DNA from: an uncultured beta proteobacterium
Lineage (GTDB): Bacteria; Pseudomonadota; Gammaproteobacteria; Burkholderiales; Burkholderiaceae
DNA: 34,777 nucleotides
Assembly: GCA_903944255.1 (NCBI GenBank)
Contig: CAJARE010000232.1
Coordinates: forward strand, 1-34,777
Direction of reading: 5' to 3'
Shown here: positions 25,644 to 33,209 of the stretch, piece after piece
How the letters are laid out: each line of letters starts with the position of its first letter
Position numbering within the stretch: the stretch's first letter is position 1
Notes under the pieces: model-generated
Databases searched by the model: none
What the model saw: the letters and a program-made list of their open reading frames with translations, nothing else
What the model was told of the DNA's origin: nothing
Made by a program: the position numbers and the translations under genes

Positions 25644-26984
25644 ATGTCTTCAAAGCAGCAAGTTAAAGGTCGTAATGTCGTTGTCATTGGCACCCAGTGG
25701 GGTGATGAAGGCAAAGGTAAGGTGGTAGATTGGTTGACAGATCATGCTAAAGCGGTAGTACGCTTTCAGGGTGGGCACAATGCTGGCCATACTTTAATTA
25801 TTGGCGGTAAGAAGACTATTCTGCGCTTGATACCTTCTGGAATCATGCACAAAGAGGTGATCTGCTATATCGGTAACGGTGTCGTTTTATCGCCTGAGGC
25901 ACTCTTTAAAGAAATTGGTGAGCTTGAGTCTGCTGGCCTAGATGTGATGTCCCGCTTAAAAATCTCTGAAGCAACTACTTTGATTTTGCCCTATCACGTA
26001 GCCATTGATCATGCGCGTGAAAAAAAACGTGGTGAAGCGAAGATTGGTACTACGGGCAGAGGCATTGGCCCAGCCTACGAAGATAAAGTAGCGCGTCGGG
26101 CTTTACGTGTTCAAGATTTGTTTTATCCAGAGAAGTTTGCTCTCCAGCTAAAGGAGAATCTCGACTATCACAACTTCATGCTGACCAATTACTATGGTGC
26201 TGAGCCAGTGAGTTATGAAAAGACTTTGGCTGAAGCGATGTCTTACGCTGAGCGTCTTAAGCCAATGGTGGTTGATGTATCAAGCGCTCTTTATGCTGCT
26301 GAACAAGCAGGTCAAAATCTATTGTTTGAAGGTGCACAAGGCACTTTGCTCGATATTGATCATGGTACCTATCCCTATGTGACCTCTAGCAATTGTGTAG
26401 CAGGGAACGCTGCTGCCGGATCTGGTGTTGGTCCAGATTCACTTCAATACATCTTAGGGATTACAAAAGCCTACTGTACTCGTGTCGGTGCAGGACCTTT
26501 CCCAAGTGAGCTCTATGATCATGACAACCCCGCTAAAAAAGATCCAATTGGTATGCGCCTAGCGGAAGTCGGCAAAGAGTTTGGTTCGGTGACAGGACGC
26601 CCGCGTCGCACTGGTTGGTTAGATGCTGCCGCGCTAAAACGTTCGATTCAGATTAATGGTTTATCTGGCCTGTGCATCACTAAGCTTGATGTATTGGATG
26701 GCTTTGAAACGATTCGTTTATGCGTTGGTTATCACCTAGATGGTCAGAAATTAGACGTATTACCGCGTGGTGCTGAGTCCGTAGCTCGTTGTGAGCCTAT
26801 TTATGAAGATTTTCCGGGCTGGAAAGGCAGCACTTACGGTATTCGAGAGTGGGATAAATTACCGGTTGAAGCTCAAAATTTTCTGAGACGTATTGAAGCA
26901 GTCGCAGGGAAGCCGATTGCGATGGTTTCTACAGGACCAGACCGCGATGAAACGATCTTGCTACAACACCCATTCGAAGAGTAA
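25644..26984 (+). CDS. purA: Adenylosuccinate synthetase
   Basis: First committed step of AMP synthesis: joins aspartate to IMP with GTP. The GTP-binding loop 'GTQWGDEGKGKVVDWL' begins near residue 15, followed by the catalytic-His region 'GGHNAGHTL', 'TTGRGIGPAYEDK', 'EGAQGTLLDIDHGTYPYVTS' and the C-terminal 'TGRPRRTGWLDAA' and 'STGPDRDETI'. A TTG at 25632 is also in frame, but ATG 25644 has GGA 7 bases upstream and the usual N-terminal distance. Length 446. It ends the housekeeping cluster; hisZ-purA adjacency is common in this group. Confidence 0.98.
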   Translation: MSSKQQVKGRNVVVIGTQWGDEGKGKVVDWLTDHAKAVVRFQGGHNAGHTLIIGGKKTILRLIPSGIMHKEVICYIGNGVVLSPEALFKEIGELESAGLDVMSRLKISEATTLILPYHVAIDHAREKKRGEAKIGTTGRGIGPAYEDKVARRALRVQDLFYPEKFALQLKENLDYHNFMLTNYYGAEPVSYEKTLAEAMSYAERLKPMVVDVSSALYAAEQAGQNLLFEGAQGTLLDIDHGTYPYVTSSNCVAGNAAAGSGVGPDSLQYILGITKAYCTRVGAGPFPSELYDHDNPAKKDPIGMRLAEVGKEFGSVTGRPRRTGWLDAAALKRSIQINGLSGLCITKLDVLDGFETIRLCVGYHLDGQKLDVLPRGAESVARCEPIYEDFPGWKGSTYGIREWDKLPVEAQNFLRRIEAVAGKPIAMVSTGPDRDETILLQHPFEE

Positions 26985-27012
26985 AACACCATATTTGATT
27001 CAATTTTTTATT

Positions 27013-27037
27013 AACCTCCTTATTAGAAACCAAGGTT
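27013..27037 (+). promoter_or_regulatory. Possible anti-Shine-Dalgarno hairpin before malate synthase
   Basis: AACCT at 27013-27017 can pair with AGGTT at 27033-27037, which contains the AAGG that serves as ribosome binding site 6 bases before the ATG at 27044. The left arm sits in TTAACCTCCTTA, which resembles the 16S rRNA anti-Shine-Dalgarno end. The stem is only 5 bp, so this is a weak candidate for translational control. Confidence 0.25.
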
Positions 27038-27043
27038 TACAAA

Positions 27044-29260
27044 ATGACTGCCCGCACCACCTGTAATAGTCTCCAAGTTTCAACTTCCTTATATCGTTTT
27101 ATTGAAGATAAAGTCCTTCCAGGAACCGGCATTAAGAGTGCTGATTTTTGGAAAGGTTTTGATGAGATTGTTAAAGATCTAACACCTAAGAATGAAGCAT
27201 TACTTGCAAAACGTGATCGCTTGCAACTGGATTTAGATCAATGGCACAAAGCAAATCCAGGTCCAATCAAAGATATGCCTGCCTATCGCAAATATCTGAA
27301 AGAAATTGGCTATATCGATGATGTGCCTGCCAAGATTTTGGCTACTACTCAGAATGTTGATGATGAATTAGCCCTCCAAGCTGGCCCTCAGCTGGTTGTT
27401 CCAGTGCTCAATGCGCGCTATGCCTTAAATGCTGCTAATGCACGTTGGGGCTCTTTATACGATGCTCTCTATGGCACAGATGTGATCTCTGAAGAAGGTG
27501 GCGCCACTAAAGGTGGTGCTTATAACCCTATTCGAGGTGGAAAGGTAGTTGCCTATGCACGTCAGTTTTTAGATGAATCTGCTCCATTAGCCAAAGCTTT
27601 ATATAGCGATGTGGTGGCATATAGCGTTGTCGATCAAAAACTGTCTGTGAAATTAAAAGACGGTACTAATACTGGTCTGCTTGATGAGAAACAATTTGTT
27701 GGCTATCAAGGCGATGCTGCTACACCATCATCTATTTTGTTGCGCAATCATGGCATTCATATCGATATCGAAATTGATAAGAAAAAAACTATTGGTGCAA
27801 CTGATCCAGCGGGTGTAAATGATGTAGTTCTTGAGGCTGCACTCTCAACGATCTTAGATCTAGAGGATTCAGTAGCAGTGGTTGATGGCGATGATAAAGT
27901 GCTGGCTTACGAAAACTGGTTAGGCATTCTCAAAGGCACCTTAGTTGAAGAAGTTAGCAAGGGTGGCAAGACTTTTACCCGTACACTCAATCCAGATCGT
28001 AAATACACCGCAGGTATTGGCGCAGTCAATGCTAAAGATGGTGTTGTCACTTTGCATGGCCGCTCACTATTGTTCCTGCGTAACGTTGGCCACTTGATGA
28101 CCAATCCTGCCATCATTACTGGTGAGGGCAAAGAGATCTACGAAGGCATCTTAGATGCAGTAGTGACTGTATTGATTGCTTTGTATGACATCAATCGTCC
28201 AGCAAGTCAGGCGATTGGTAATACCCGTAAAGGCTCTGTCTACATCGTGAAGCCAAAAATGCACAGCGCAGAAGAAGTGGCATTTGCTAGCGAGCTCTTT
28301 GGTCGGGTTGAGAAATTACTGGGTTTGCCAGAGAACACAGTCAAATTAGGAATCATGGATGAAGAGCGTCGGATGAGCGTCAATATTAAAGCTGCGATTG
28401 CTGCAGCTGGTGCTCGCGTTGCTTTTATTAATACTGGTTTCTTAGATCGCACTGGCGATGAAATGCATACGGGGATGTACGGCGGCGCCATGGTTCGCAA
28501 AGGTAGAATGAAGATCGCTAAATGGTTTGGAGCGTATGAGCGCCGTAATGTATTAGCAGGCTTGGATTGTGGACTACGTGGTCGCGCACAGATTGGGAAG
28601 GGTATGTGGCCTGCACCAGATCTCATGAAAGAAATGGTAGAGCAAAAAACTGCCCATCCCCTAGCTGGAGCGAATACCGCCTGGGTTCCATCGCCTACCG
28701 CTGCCACTTTACATGCAATGCACTATCACCAAGTCAATGTTGAGCAAATCCAAAAGGATATGGAAATACAAGATACTGCAGCCGAGTATGAAGCTTTAAC
28801 CGATGAGCTCTTGACTGTGCCAATCGCACTATATCCTGATTGGACTAAAGAGGAGATTCGCGAAGCCTTAAATAACAATTGCCAAGGTATTTTGGGGTAT
28901 GTGGTTCGCTGGATTGATCAAGGTGTTGGTTGCTCTAAGGTGCCAGATATTTATAACGTCGGTTTAATGGAAGACCGGGCTACATTACGTATTTCTAGTC
29001 AGCATATTGCCAACTGGTTACTACACAAATACGTCACTAAAGCGGAAGTTGAAGAAGCTATGCAAAGAATGGCGTCTATCGTTGATATGCAGAATGCCGG
29101 TGATCCCTTATACAAGCCAATGATGCCAAATTACAAAGATTCATATGCCTTTCAGGCTGCAAGTGATCTGATCTTTAAGGGTCTTGAGCAGCCAAATGGG
29201 TATACCGAACCATTGCTACATGCATGGCGCTTGAAGGTAAAGGCAGCGCAAGCGAAGTAA
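27044..29260 (+). CDS. glcB: Malate synthase G
   Basis: Condenses glyoxylate with acetyl-CoA to malate, in the glyoxylate bypass and in glycolate use. Length 738 is that of the G isoform (E. coli 723), much longer than isoform A. Visible marks: 'LEAALSTILDLEDSVAVVDGDDK', the catalytic-Arg region 'LHGRSLLFLRNVGHLMTNP', 'GIMDEERRMSVNIKAAI' and the C-terminal 'DQGVGCSKVPDIYNVGLMEDRATLR' that holds the active-site Cys and catalytic Asp. No isocitrate lyase or glycolate oxidase gene is next to it in this window. AAGG precedes the ATG, and a hairpin terminator follows. Confidence 0.97.
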   Translation: MTARTTCNSLQVSTSLYRFIEDKVLPGTGIKSADFWKGFDEIVKDLTPKNEALLAKRDRLQLDLDQWHKANPGPIKDMPAYRKYLKEIGYIDDVPAKILATTQNVDDELALQAGPQLVVPVLNARYALNAANARWGSLYDALYGTDVISEEGGATKGGAYNPIRGGKVVAYARQFLDESAPLAKALYSDVVAYSVVDQKLSVKLKDGTNTGLLDEKQFVGYQGDAATPSSILLRNHGIHIDIEIDKKKTIGATDPAGVNDVVLEAALSTILDLEDSVAVVDGDDKVLAYENWLGILKGTLVEEVSKGGKTFTRTLNPDRKYTAGIGAVNAKDGVVTLHGRSLLFLRNVGHLMTNPAIITGEGKEIYEGILDAVVTVLIALYDINRPASQAIGNTRKGSVYIVKPKMHSAEEVAFASELFGRVEKLLGLPENTVKLGIMDEERRMSVNIKAAIAAAGARVAFINTGFLDRTGDEMHTGMYGGAMVRKGRMKIAKWFGAYERRNVLAGLDCGLRGRAQIGKGMWPAPDLMKEMVEQKTAHPLAGANTAWVPSPTAATLHAMHYHQVNVEQIQKDMEIQDTAAEYEALTDELLTVPIALYPDWTKEEIREALNNNCQGILGYVVRWIDQGVGCSKVPDIYNVGLMEDRATLRISSQHIANWLLHKYVTKAEVEEAMQRMASIVDMQNAGDPLYKPMMPNYKDSYAFQAASDLIFKGLEQPNGYTEPLLHAWRLKVKAAQAK

Positions 29261-29290
29261 TTCAAGGGCAATGCCAAATAAGAAAACAAG

Positions 29291-29319
29291 AATGGATTTG
29301 CCCACAAAGCAAATCCATT
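29291..29319 (+). terminator. Hairpin terminator after malate synthase
   Basis: An 11-bp perfect stem (AATGGATTTGC at 29291-29301 with GCAAATCCATT at 29309-29319) around a 7-base loop, followed by GTTTATTT. Rho-independent type, 30 bp after the glcB stop. Its right arm overlaps the -35 region proposed for the next gene. Confidence 0.7.
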
Positions 29320-29347
29320 GTTTATTTGAGGTGCGCATTAATATAGA
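29318..29347 (+). promoter_or_regulatory. Candidate promoter giving a leaderless transcript
   Basis: TTGTTT at 29318-29323, an 18-bp spacer and TATAGA at 29342-29347. RNA would begin 6-8 bases after the -10, which is at the ATG (29353) itself. No ribosome binding site lies before that ATG, which agrees with leaderless translation. Inference from spacing. Confidence 0.4.
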
Positions 29348-29352
29348 TAGAC

Positions 29353-29841
29353 ATGTTTAGTTTCTTAAATCCCTTTCGATCTCACCCATCATTCCGATTT
29401 CATCAAAATGATGGGGGTAGGGTAGCGGCAGGCTTTAAGGGCGGTGCTGGTGATTGTGTTGTGAGATCTATTGCGATCGCGGCTAATCTACCCTATATCC
29501 AGGTCTATGAGGATCTGCGCGAGGCTAATACCCGGTATGCGCTAGAGCGTGATAACAAACTCTCAAGACTCTTAAATCAAAGAGGATCTTCTCCGCGCAA
29601 TGGAAATCATCGCAAGGTATTTCATGACTATATTCTTGGGCATGGATTTGAATGGGTGCCAACCATGAAGGTAGGCATGGGATGTCAGGTACACCTCAGG
29701 CCAGATGAGCTGCCAACAGGAGCTTTAATTGTTAAAGTTTCCAAGCACTTAACAGCGGTTGTTGATGGAATTATTGAGGATACTCATGACCCCTCAAGAG
29801 GTGGAAAGCGATGTGTTTATGGGTATTACCGTAAAAAATAA
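29353..29841 (+). CDS. Uncharacterised protein with papain-like Cys/His/Asp pattern
   Basis: 162 residues, soluble, no signal peptide. Segments 'GDCVVRSIAIAANLPYIQVYEDL', 'VFHDYILGHGFEWVPTMKVG' and 'LIVKVSKHLTAVVDGIIEDTHDPSR' match a pattern I know from conserved bacterial and phage proteins of unknown role. The order Cys35 at the start of a helix, His132 in 'SKHLTAVVDG' and Asp143 in 'DTHD' is that of a papain-fold cysteine peptidase or transglutaminase-like enzyme, but activity is unproven. It is an orphan between two terminators, with its own promoter candidate, so it is likely a single-gene unit. Could have been acquired from a phage. Confidence 0.8.
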   Translation: MFSFLNPFRSHPSFRFHQNDGGRVAAGFKGGAGDCVVRSIAIAANLPYIQVYEDLREANTRYALERDNKLSRLLNQRGSSPRNGNHRKVFHDYILGHGFEWVPTMKVGMGCQVHLRPDELPTGALIVKVSKHLTAVVDGIIEDTHDPSRGGKRCVYGYYRKK

Positions 29842-29858
29842 TGATTAATTCAGTCAAT

Positions 29859-29892
29859 AAAAAAGCCTCTCAACATTCTGAGAGGCTTTTTT
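29859..29892. terminator. Strong bidirectional terminator
   Basis: A 14-bp perfect stem (left arm from 29859 with an A-run then GCCTCTCA; right arm 29879-29892, TGAGAGGC then a T-run) around a 6-base loop. It ends the papain-like gene (stop at 29841) on the + strand and the 51-residue gene (stop at 29941) on the - strand. Confidence 0.9.
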
Positions 29893-29940
29893 ACTAAAGA
29901 GGCAATTTATTGCTTAAAAGAGCAATAAAACACTGTTTTC

Positions 29941-30096
29941 TTACCAATTTCCACTGATTTTATGACTTTTCTGCTCCATATCCTTGGCTTCTGCCCATGC
30001 AGCTGCAAGTAGGGCAAAAAAGTTGCGAATTGTGTATAAAGGCTTAAAACTAATGCTTGGTAAGCGTTGAAACGGTACTGTGTTGGAATGTGCCAT
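29941..30096 (-). CDS. Small uncharacterised protein, 51 residues
   Basis: A short gene with good signals: ATG at 30096-30094, AAGGAG 7 bases upstream, a clean stop at 29941-29943 and a bidirectional terminator just beyond. The protein begins MAHSNTVPFQRLPSISFKPL, has a short hydrophobic helix ('IRNFFALLAAAWAEA') and ends in a polar, lysine-rich tail (GNW at the end). It may be an amphipathic or membrane-attached peptide. I do not recognise a family. A perfect palindrome lies 14 bases before the ATG. Evidence for coding is the ribosome binding site, the frame and the context, not homology. Confidence 0.65.
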   Translation of the reverse strand: MAHSNTVPFQRLPSISFKPLYTIRNFFALLAAAWAEAKDMEQKSHKISGNW

Positions 30097-30110
30097 TTTA
30101 GATCTCCTTA

Positions 30111-30122
30111 AGGGTATACCCT
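30111..30122. promoter_or_regulatory. Perfect 12-bp palindrome upstream of the 51-residue gene
   Basis: AGGGTATACCCT is identical on both strands and sits 14 bases before the start codon, directly in front of AAGGAG. It contains a TATAC -10-like core. The position suits an operator for a dimeric regulator, a promoter core, or a small hairpin close to the ribosome binding site. Only the symmetry is observed. Confidence 0.45.
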
Positions 30123-30146
30123 AATGATACACCTTATCTTCCAAAA

Positions 30147-30160
30147 TTGCTGCACAGCAA
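30147..30160 (-). terminator. Short hairpin terminator after the ion channel gene
   Basis: On the - strand, TTGCT and AGCAA flank a 4-base loop and are followed by TTTT, 4 bases after the ion-channel stop codon. The stem is short (5 bp), so termination may be partial and some readthrough into the small gene is possible. Confidence 0.4.
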
Positions 30161-30164
30161 CACA

Positions 30165-30650
30165 TCAATGGTGCACGCGTTCGTATTTTGCTCTCCACGC
30201 CTGTCTATAAATATTGGTCATATTGATCATGGCTGAAGTGGTCCATGCCAATGAAAATAGGCCAGTAAAGGCAATGAAGAATGCGAGACTTTTCCAGCCA
30301 TGGGGAAGGTTGTCAGGGGCGAAGCCTACAGTGGTGTAACAACTCCCAGAAAATATGATTGCTATTAAGGCATCGCTAATTAAGCCGAGCATCATCAGAA
30401 AGAAAGCCCATATCAGCACTTCAATGATGTGAATCAGGGCAATAAAGATGAACGCCCCATAAAAGTGAATAAATACCCAGTTGTACTCTTTATGGGCCAA
30501 GTTATTTGTAGTTTGGCGTTCAAACCGCATGATGACGTGATTGATAGCGCTCCCATGAAAAATCAGCACTACTAATAAGAGTGCAGTGCCAACCAGAATC
30601 TCTTTAATGAGCGGCACAAGAATTGGATATTGGGTCATTAGGCTATTCAT
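30165..30650 (-). CDS. Two-TM-type ion channel domain protein (potassium-channel-like, altered filter)
   Basis: 161-residue membrane protein with hydrophobic helices at about 12-32, 58-80, 83-101 and 121-145. The stretch 'SGSCYTTVGFAPDNLPHGWKSLA' followed by 'FTGLFSLAWTTSAMI' matches the pore loop and last helix of the bacterial ion-channel family whose filter normally reads TT(V/L)GYGD. Here it reads T106-T107-V108-G109-F110-A111-P112-D113, so Tyr and the second Gly are replaced. Ion selectivity may differ or be lost. The start is ATG 30650; no strong ribosome binding site is seen, and Met5 (30638) is an alternative. Divergent from the MFS gene with a 74-bp gap. Confidence 0.8.
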   Translation of the reverse strand: MNSLMTQYPILVPLIKEILVGTALLLVVLIFHGSAINHVIMRFERQTTNNLAHKEYNWVFIHFYGAFIFIALIHIIEVLIWAFFLMMLGLISDALIAIIFSGSCYTTVGFAPDNLPHGWKSLAFFIAFTGLFSLAWTTSAMINMTNIYRQAWRAKYERVHH

Positions 30651-30724
30651 GGGAGTTTTTCTAAGAGTGTTGATTAAAGATAGAGGTCTAAGTATGTTAT
30701 TCGGCCTCTAGTCTTAGGGGGATA

Positions 30725-31984
30725 ATGACATACCACCCAATTCAAGTAAAGCCAGCATTGAGCACACCACCATTTATAGACCAGAGGCGAGAGCGCTTCT
30801 TTTTAATTGCGTTAGCTGGCATTCAGTTCACCCATATTTTGGACTTCATGATCATGATGCCCTTGGGCCCTGAATTTATTAAAGCATTTGATATCAATGC
30901 CCATCAATTTGGTTTCTTACTATCTTCCTATACATTTGCTGCAGCAATTGCTGGGATCTTTGCCACCTACTATATTGATCGCTTTGAGCGTCGACAATTA
31001 CTCTTAAGCTTATATGCCTGTTTCATTGTGGCTACCTTAGCTTGTGGATTGGCGCCCAGTTACGAAACCCTATTTATTGCAAGAGCCTTTGCGGGAGCAT
31101 TTGGTGGCATCTTAGGATCTCTAGTGCAGACGATCGTGGCAGATTCCATTCCATTTGAGCGAAGAGGTAAAGCCTTAGGGACAGTAATGGCCGCTTTCTC
31201 GGTTTCAACAGTAGCTGGTGTGCCCTTAAGTTTATTTCTGGCTGACCATATCACTGCATTGGGTTGGCGTGCCCCATTTATTTTTATAGCGCTTATCTCA
31301 ATGGTGATCCTGTACTTAGGTTATCGCAATATTCCCAAGATCGCTGGTCATCTAGACCACGTGCATGAGGGTAGTAGATTCAGTCAGATTTTTAGGATTA
31401 TGACGGCCCACCAACATATCAAGGCCTTTATCTTTATGGCCTTCATTATGATTACTGGGTTTTCTGTGATTCCTTATATTGCACTTTACCTAACCGCCAA
31501 TGTGGGTATTGATAACTCGTATATCTCGCTCATTTATTTATGTGGTGGCATTGCAACCCTCATGAGTTCGCGTTTTATTGGGCATATGGCCGATCAATAC
31601 GGTAAGGTGAAAGTCTTTAGAGTCTTAGCGGTGGTGAGCTTAATACCATTGCTGGTGGTAACGAACCTACCAGTAACACCCTTATGGATTGTTTTAATTA
31701 ATTCAACAGCATTCTTTATTTTGGTATCTGGCCGAATGATTCCTGCAATGGCAATGGTGAGTCAGATAGTGGACAATAAAACTCGTGGGACTTTCATGAG
31801 TCTGGTTGGTTCGGTTCAAATGTTGGCATCTGGAATAGCAACTGTATTGGCTGGTATGGTAGTTACGATTGGGGCTGATGGCAAAATGGACCACTACAAC
31901 ATAGTTGGTTATGGGGCTGCTTTTTGTGGGCTTCTGACAATTTGGCTGGTAGGATATATTCATTCGGATGCTAAAAAAACGTAA
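30725..31984 (+). CDS. Major facilitator superfamily exporter (AraJ/drug-proton antiporter type)
   Basis: 419-residue inner-membrane transporter with twelve predicted helices. 'ILDFMIMMPLGPEFIKAF' at helix 1 and 'YIDRFERRQLLL' between helices 2 and 3 (the MFS motif A position) are typical of the DHA/AraJ-like exporter group; 'RAFAGAFGGILGSLVQTIVAD' is helix 4. The likely role is proton-linked efflux of a small molecule; the substrate is unknown. ATG 30725 follows AGGGGG by only 3 bases. The TAA overlaps the ribosome binding site of the next gene, so the pair is likely one transcript. Confidence 0.9.
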   Translation: MTYHPIQVKPALSTPPFIDQRRERFFLIALAGIQFTHILDFMIMMPLGPEFIKAFDINAHQFGFLLSSYTFAAAIAGIFATYYIDRFERRQLLLSLYACFIVATLACGLAPSYETLFIARAFAGAFGGILGSLVQTIVADSIPFERRGKALGTVMAAFSVSTVAGVPLSLFLADHITALGWRAPFIFIALISMVILYLGYRNIPKIAGHLDHVHEGSRFSQIFRIMTAHQHIKAFIFMAFIMITGFSVIPYIALYLTANVGIDNSYISLIYLCGGIATLMSSRFIGHMADQYGKVKVFRVLAVVSLIPLLVVTNLPVTPLWIVLINSTAFFILVSGRMIPAMAMVSQIVDNKTRGTFMSLVGSVQMLASGIATVLAGMVVTIGADGKMDHYNIVGYGAAFCGLLTIWLVGYIHSDAKKT

Positions 31985-31994
31985 AGGAGTAGCT

Positions 31995-32678
31995 ATGGTT
32001 CAATTTACAAGACCTGATGGCAAAACAGTAGATGGCTATTTAGTGGAGCCAACGAATGGGGCTAATGCTCCTGGAATAGTGGTGATTCAGGAATGGTGGG
32101 GTTTAGACGAGCAAATTAAAGAGGTAGCCAATCGCTTAGCGGGCGCCGGCTTTCGTGCGTTAGTGCCAGATTTATATCGCGGCAAATTGGCCCTGGAAGC
32201 CAAGGAGGCAGAGCATCTCATGAATGATTTGAACTTTGGTGATGCTGCTTCTCAAGATATTCGTGGGGCGGTCCAATACTTGAAGGCTACTGGTAGTTCA
32301 AAAGTAGCTGTTACCGGATTTTGTATGGGTGGCGCATTGACTGTGCTATCTGCATGCTTTGTTCCTGAATTAGATGCAACAGTCGTTTGGTATGGCAATC
32401 CACCTGCTGAGTATGTGGATGCAAACAATATTACTAAGCCCATGATGGGGCATTGGTCGATGCAGGATGAGTTTTTCTCTCCGGCTGGTGTGGATGAGCT
32501 AGAGAAAAAGTTAAAGCTTGCAGGTGTGGAGCATGAATTTCATCGCTATGACGCTAAACATGCCTTTGCCAATCCTCAGTCCGATGCTCGCGGTCTGGCG
32601 CCATTACAGTATCACCCCGAGGCAGCTGAATTGGCGTGGAAGCGTTCACTCGACTTTCTGAAAAAGCATTTATCTTAA
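31995..32678 (+). CDS. Dienelactone hydrolase family protein
   Basis: Alpha/beta hydrolase of 227 residues related to carboxymethylenebutenolidase (ClcD/TfdE), which opens dienelactones in aromatic-ring breakdown. Catalytic triad: Cys in the nucleophile elbow 'VTGFCMGGALT', Asp in 'WSMQDEFFSP' and His in 'DAKHAFANPQ'; 'VVIQEWWGLDEQIKEVANRLA' is the family oxyanion-side segment. ATG 31995 is chosen over an upstream TTG-type extension because AAGGAG lies 5 bases before it. No other ring-cleavage gene is nearby, so a general housekeeping esterase role is as likely as aromatic catabolism. Confidence 0.93.
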   Translation: MVQFTRPDGKTVDGYLVEPTNGANAPGIVVIQEWWGLDEQIKEVANRLAGAGFRALVPDLYRGKLALEAKEAEHLMNDLNFGDAASQDIRGAVQYLKATGSSKVAVTGFCMGGALTVLSACFVPELDATVVWYGNPPAEYVDANNITKPMMGHWSMQDEFFSPAGVDELEKKLKLAGVEHEFHRYDAKHAFANPQSDARGLAPLQYHPEAAELAWKRSLDFLKKHLS

Positions 32679-32702
32679 TGATTCTTTGAGACCTTTTTTC
32701 TC

Positions 32703-33200
32703 ATGCACCTTTTTGCAGAAAACTTAGCAGTAGAAATTTCAAGCTATTACCGAAATCTGGTGCTAGGGCATGGAGTCACACCCAAAGTCTTTACTTTGGT
32801 TAATGGACAAGGCGATCAATTTCTCTTTTTTATTGATGATTTGCGGATGGAGAAGGATGAAGAGAATCAATTTCTGGCTTATATCGTCAAAGAGCATGAT
32901 GCTGTTTGCTATGCTCGGGGCACCTTAGTGATCGTAGAAAAAAATCAGCAATTTATTGAGTTTGCTGTCGTAGACCATGACGACCAGGATGCGATTGTTT
33001 GTTCAGCGGAGTTGACAAGAGATCTCGAAGACAAGCCAATTGGTTTGAGTGAGTTTGATAAGACCTTAGTAAAAAAAGAAAGCATTGTGTTTGGAGGCCT
33101 CTTTCAAGCGGTTGAGCTATCCGAAACCAAAACCGAAGATTTTGAAAGTCTTTGGGATGAGATGAAGCCCAAGATTTTGCATCGAATGATGGGGATCTAA
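32703..33200 (+). CDS. Uncharacterised soluble protein, 165 residues
   Basis: No signal peptide and no membrane helix. The sequence alternates beta-like segments ('KVFTLVNGQGDQFLFFIDDL', 'FLAYIVKEHDAVCYARGTLVIVE', 'QFIEFAVVDHDDQDAIVCSAEL') with an acidic, helical C-terminus ('DFESLWDEMKPKILHRMMG'). It is acidic overall. I do not recognise a family. It lies 24 bp after the dienelactone hydrolase and 9 bp before azlC, so it is probably in the same transcript. No strong ribosome binding site; the start codon is the first ATG of the frame. Confidence 0.8.
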   Translation: MHLFAENLAVEISSYYRNLVLGHGVTPKVFTLVNGQGDQFLFFIDDLRMEKDEENQFLAYIVKEHDAVCYARGTLVIVEKNQQFIEFAVVDHDDQDAIVCSAELTRDLEDKPIGLSEFDKTLVKKESIVFGGLFQAVELSETKTEDFESLWDEMKPKILHRMMGI

Positions 33201-33209
33201 TCCCTGGCT

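Noticed and set aside
28240..28707. Open frame of 155 codons on the - strand
   Set aside because: It lies fully inside malate synthase G, whose + strand protein is strongly conserved here; the antisense frame has no family match and no ribosome binding site.
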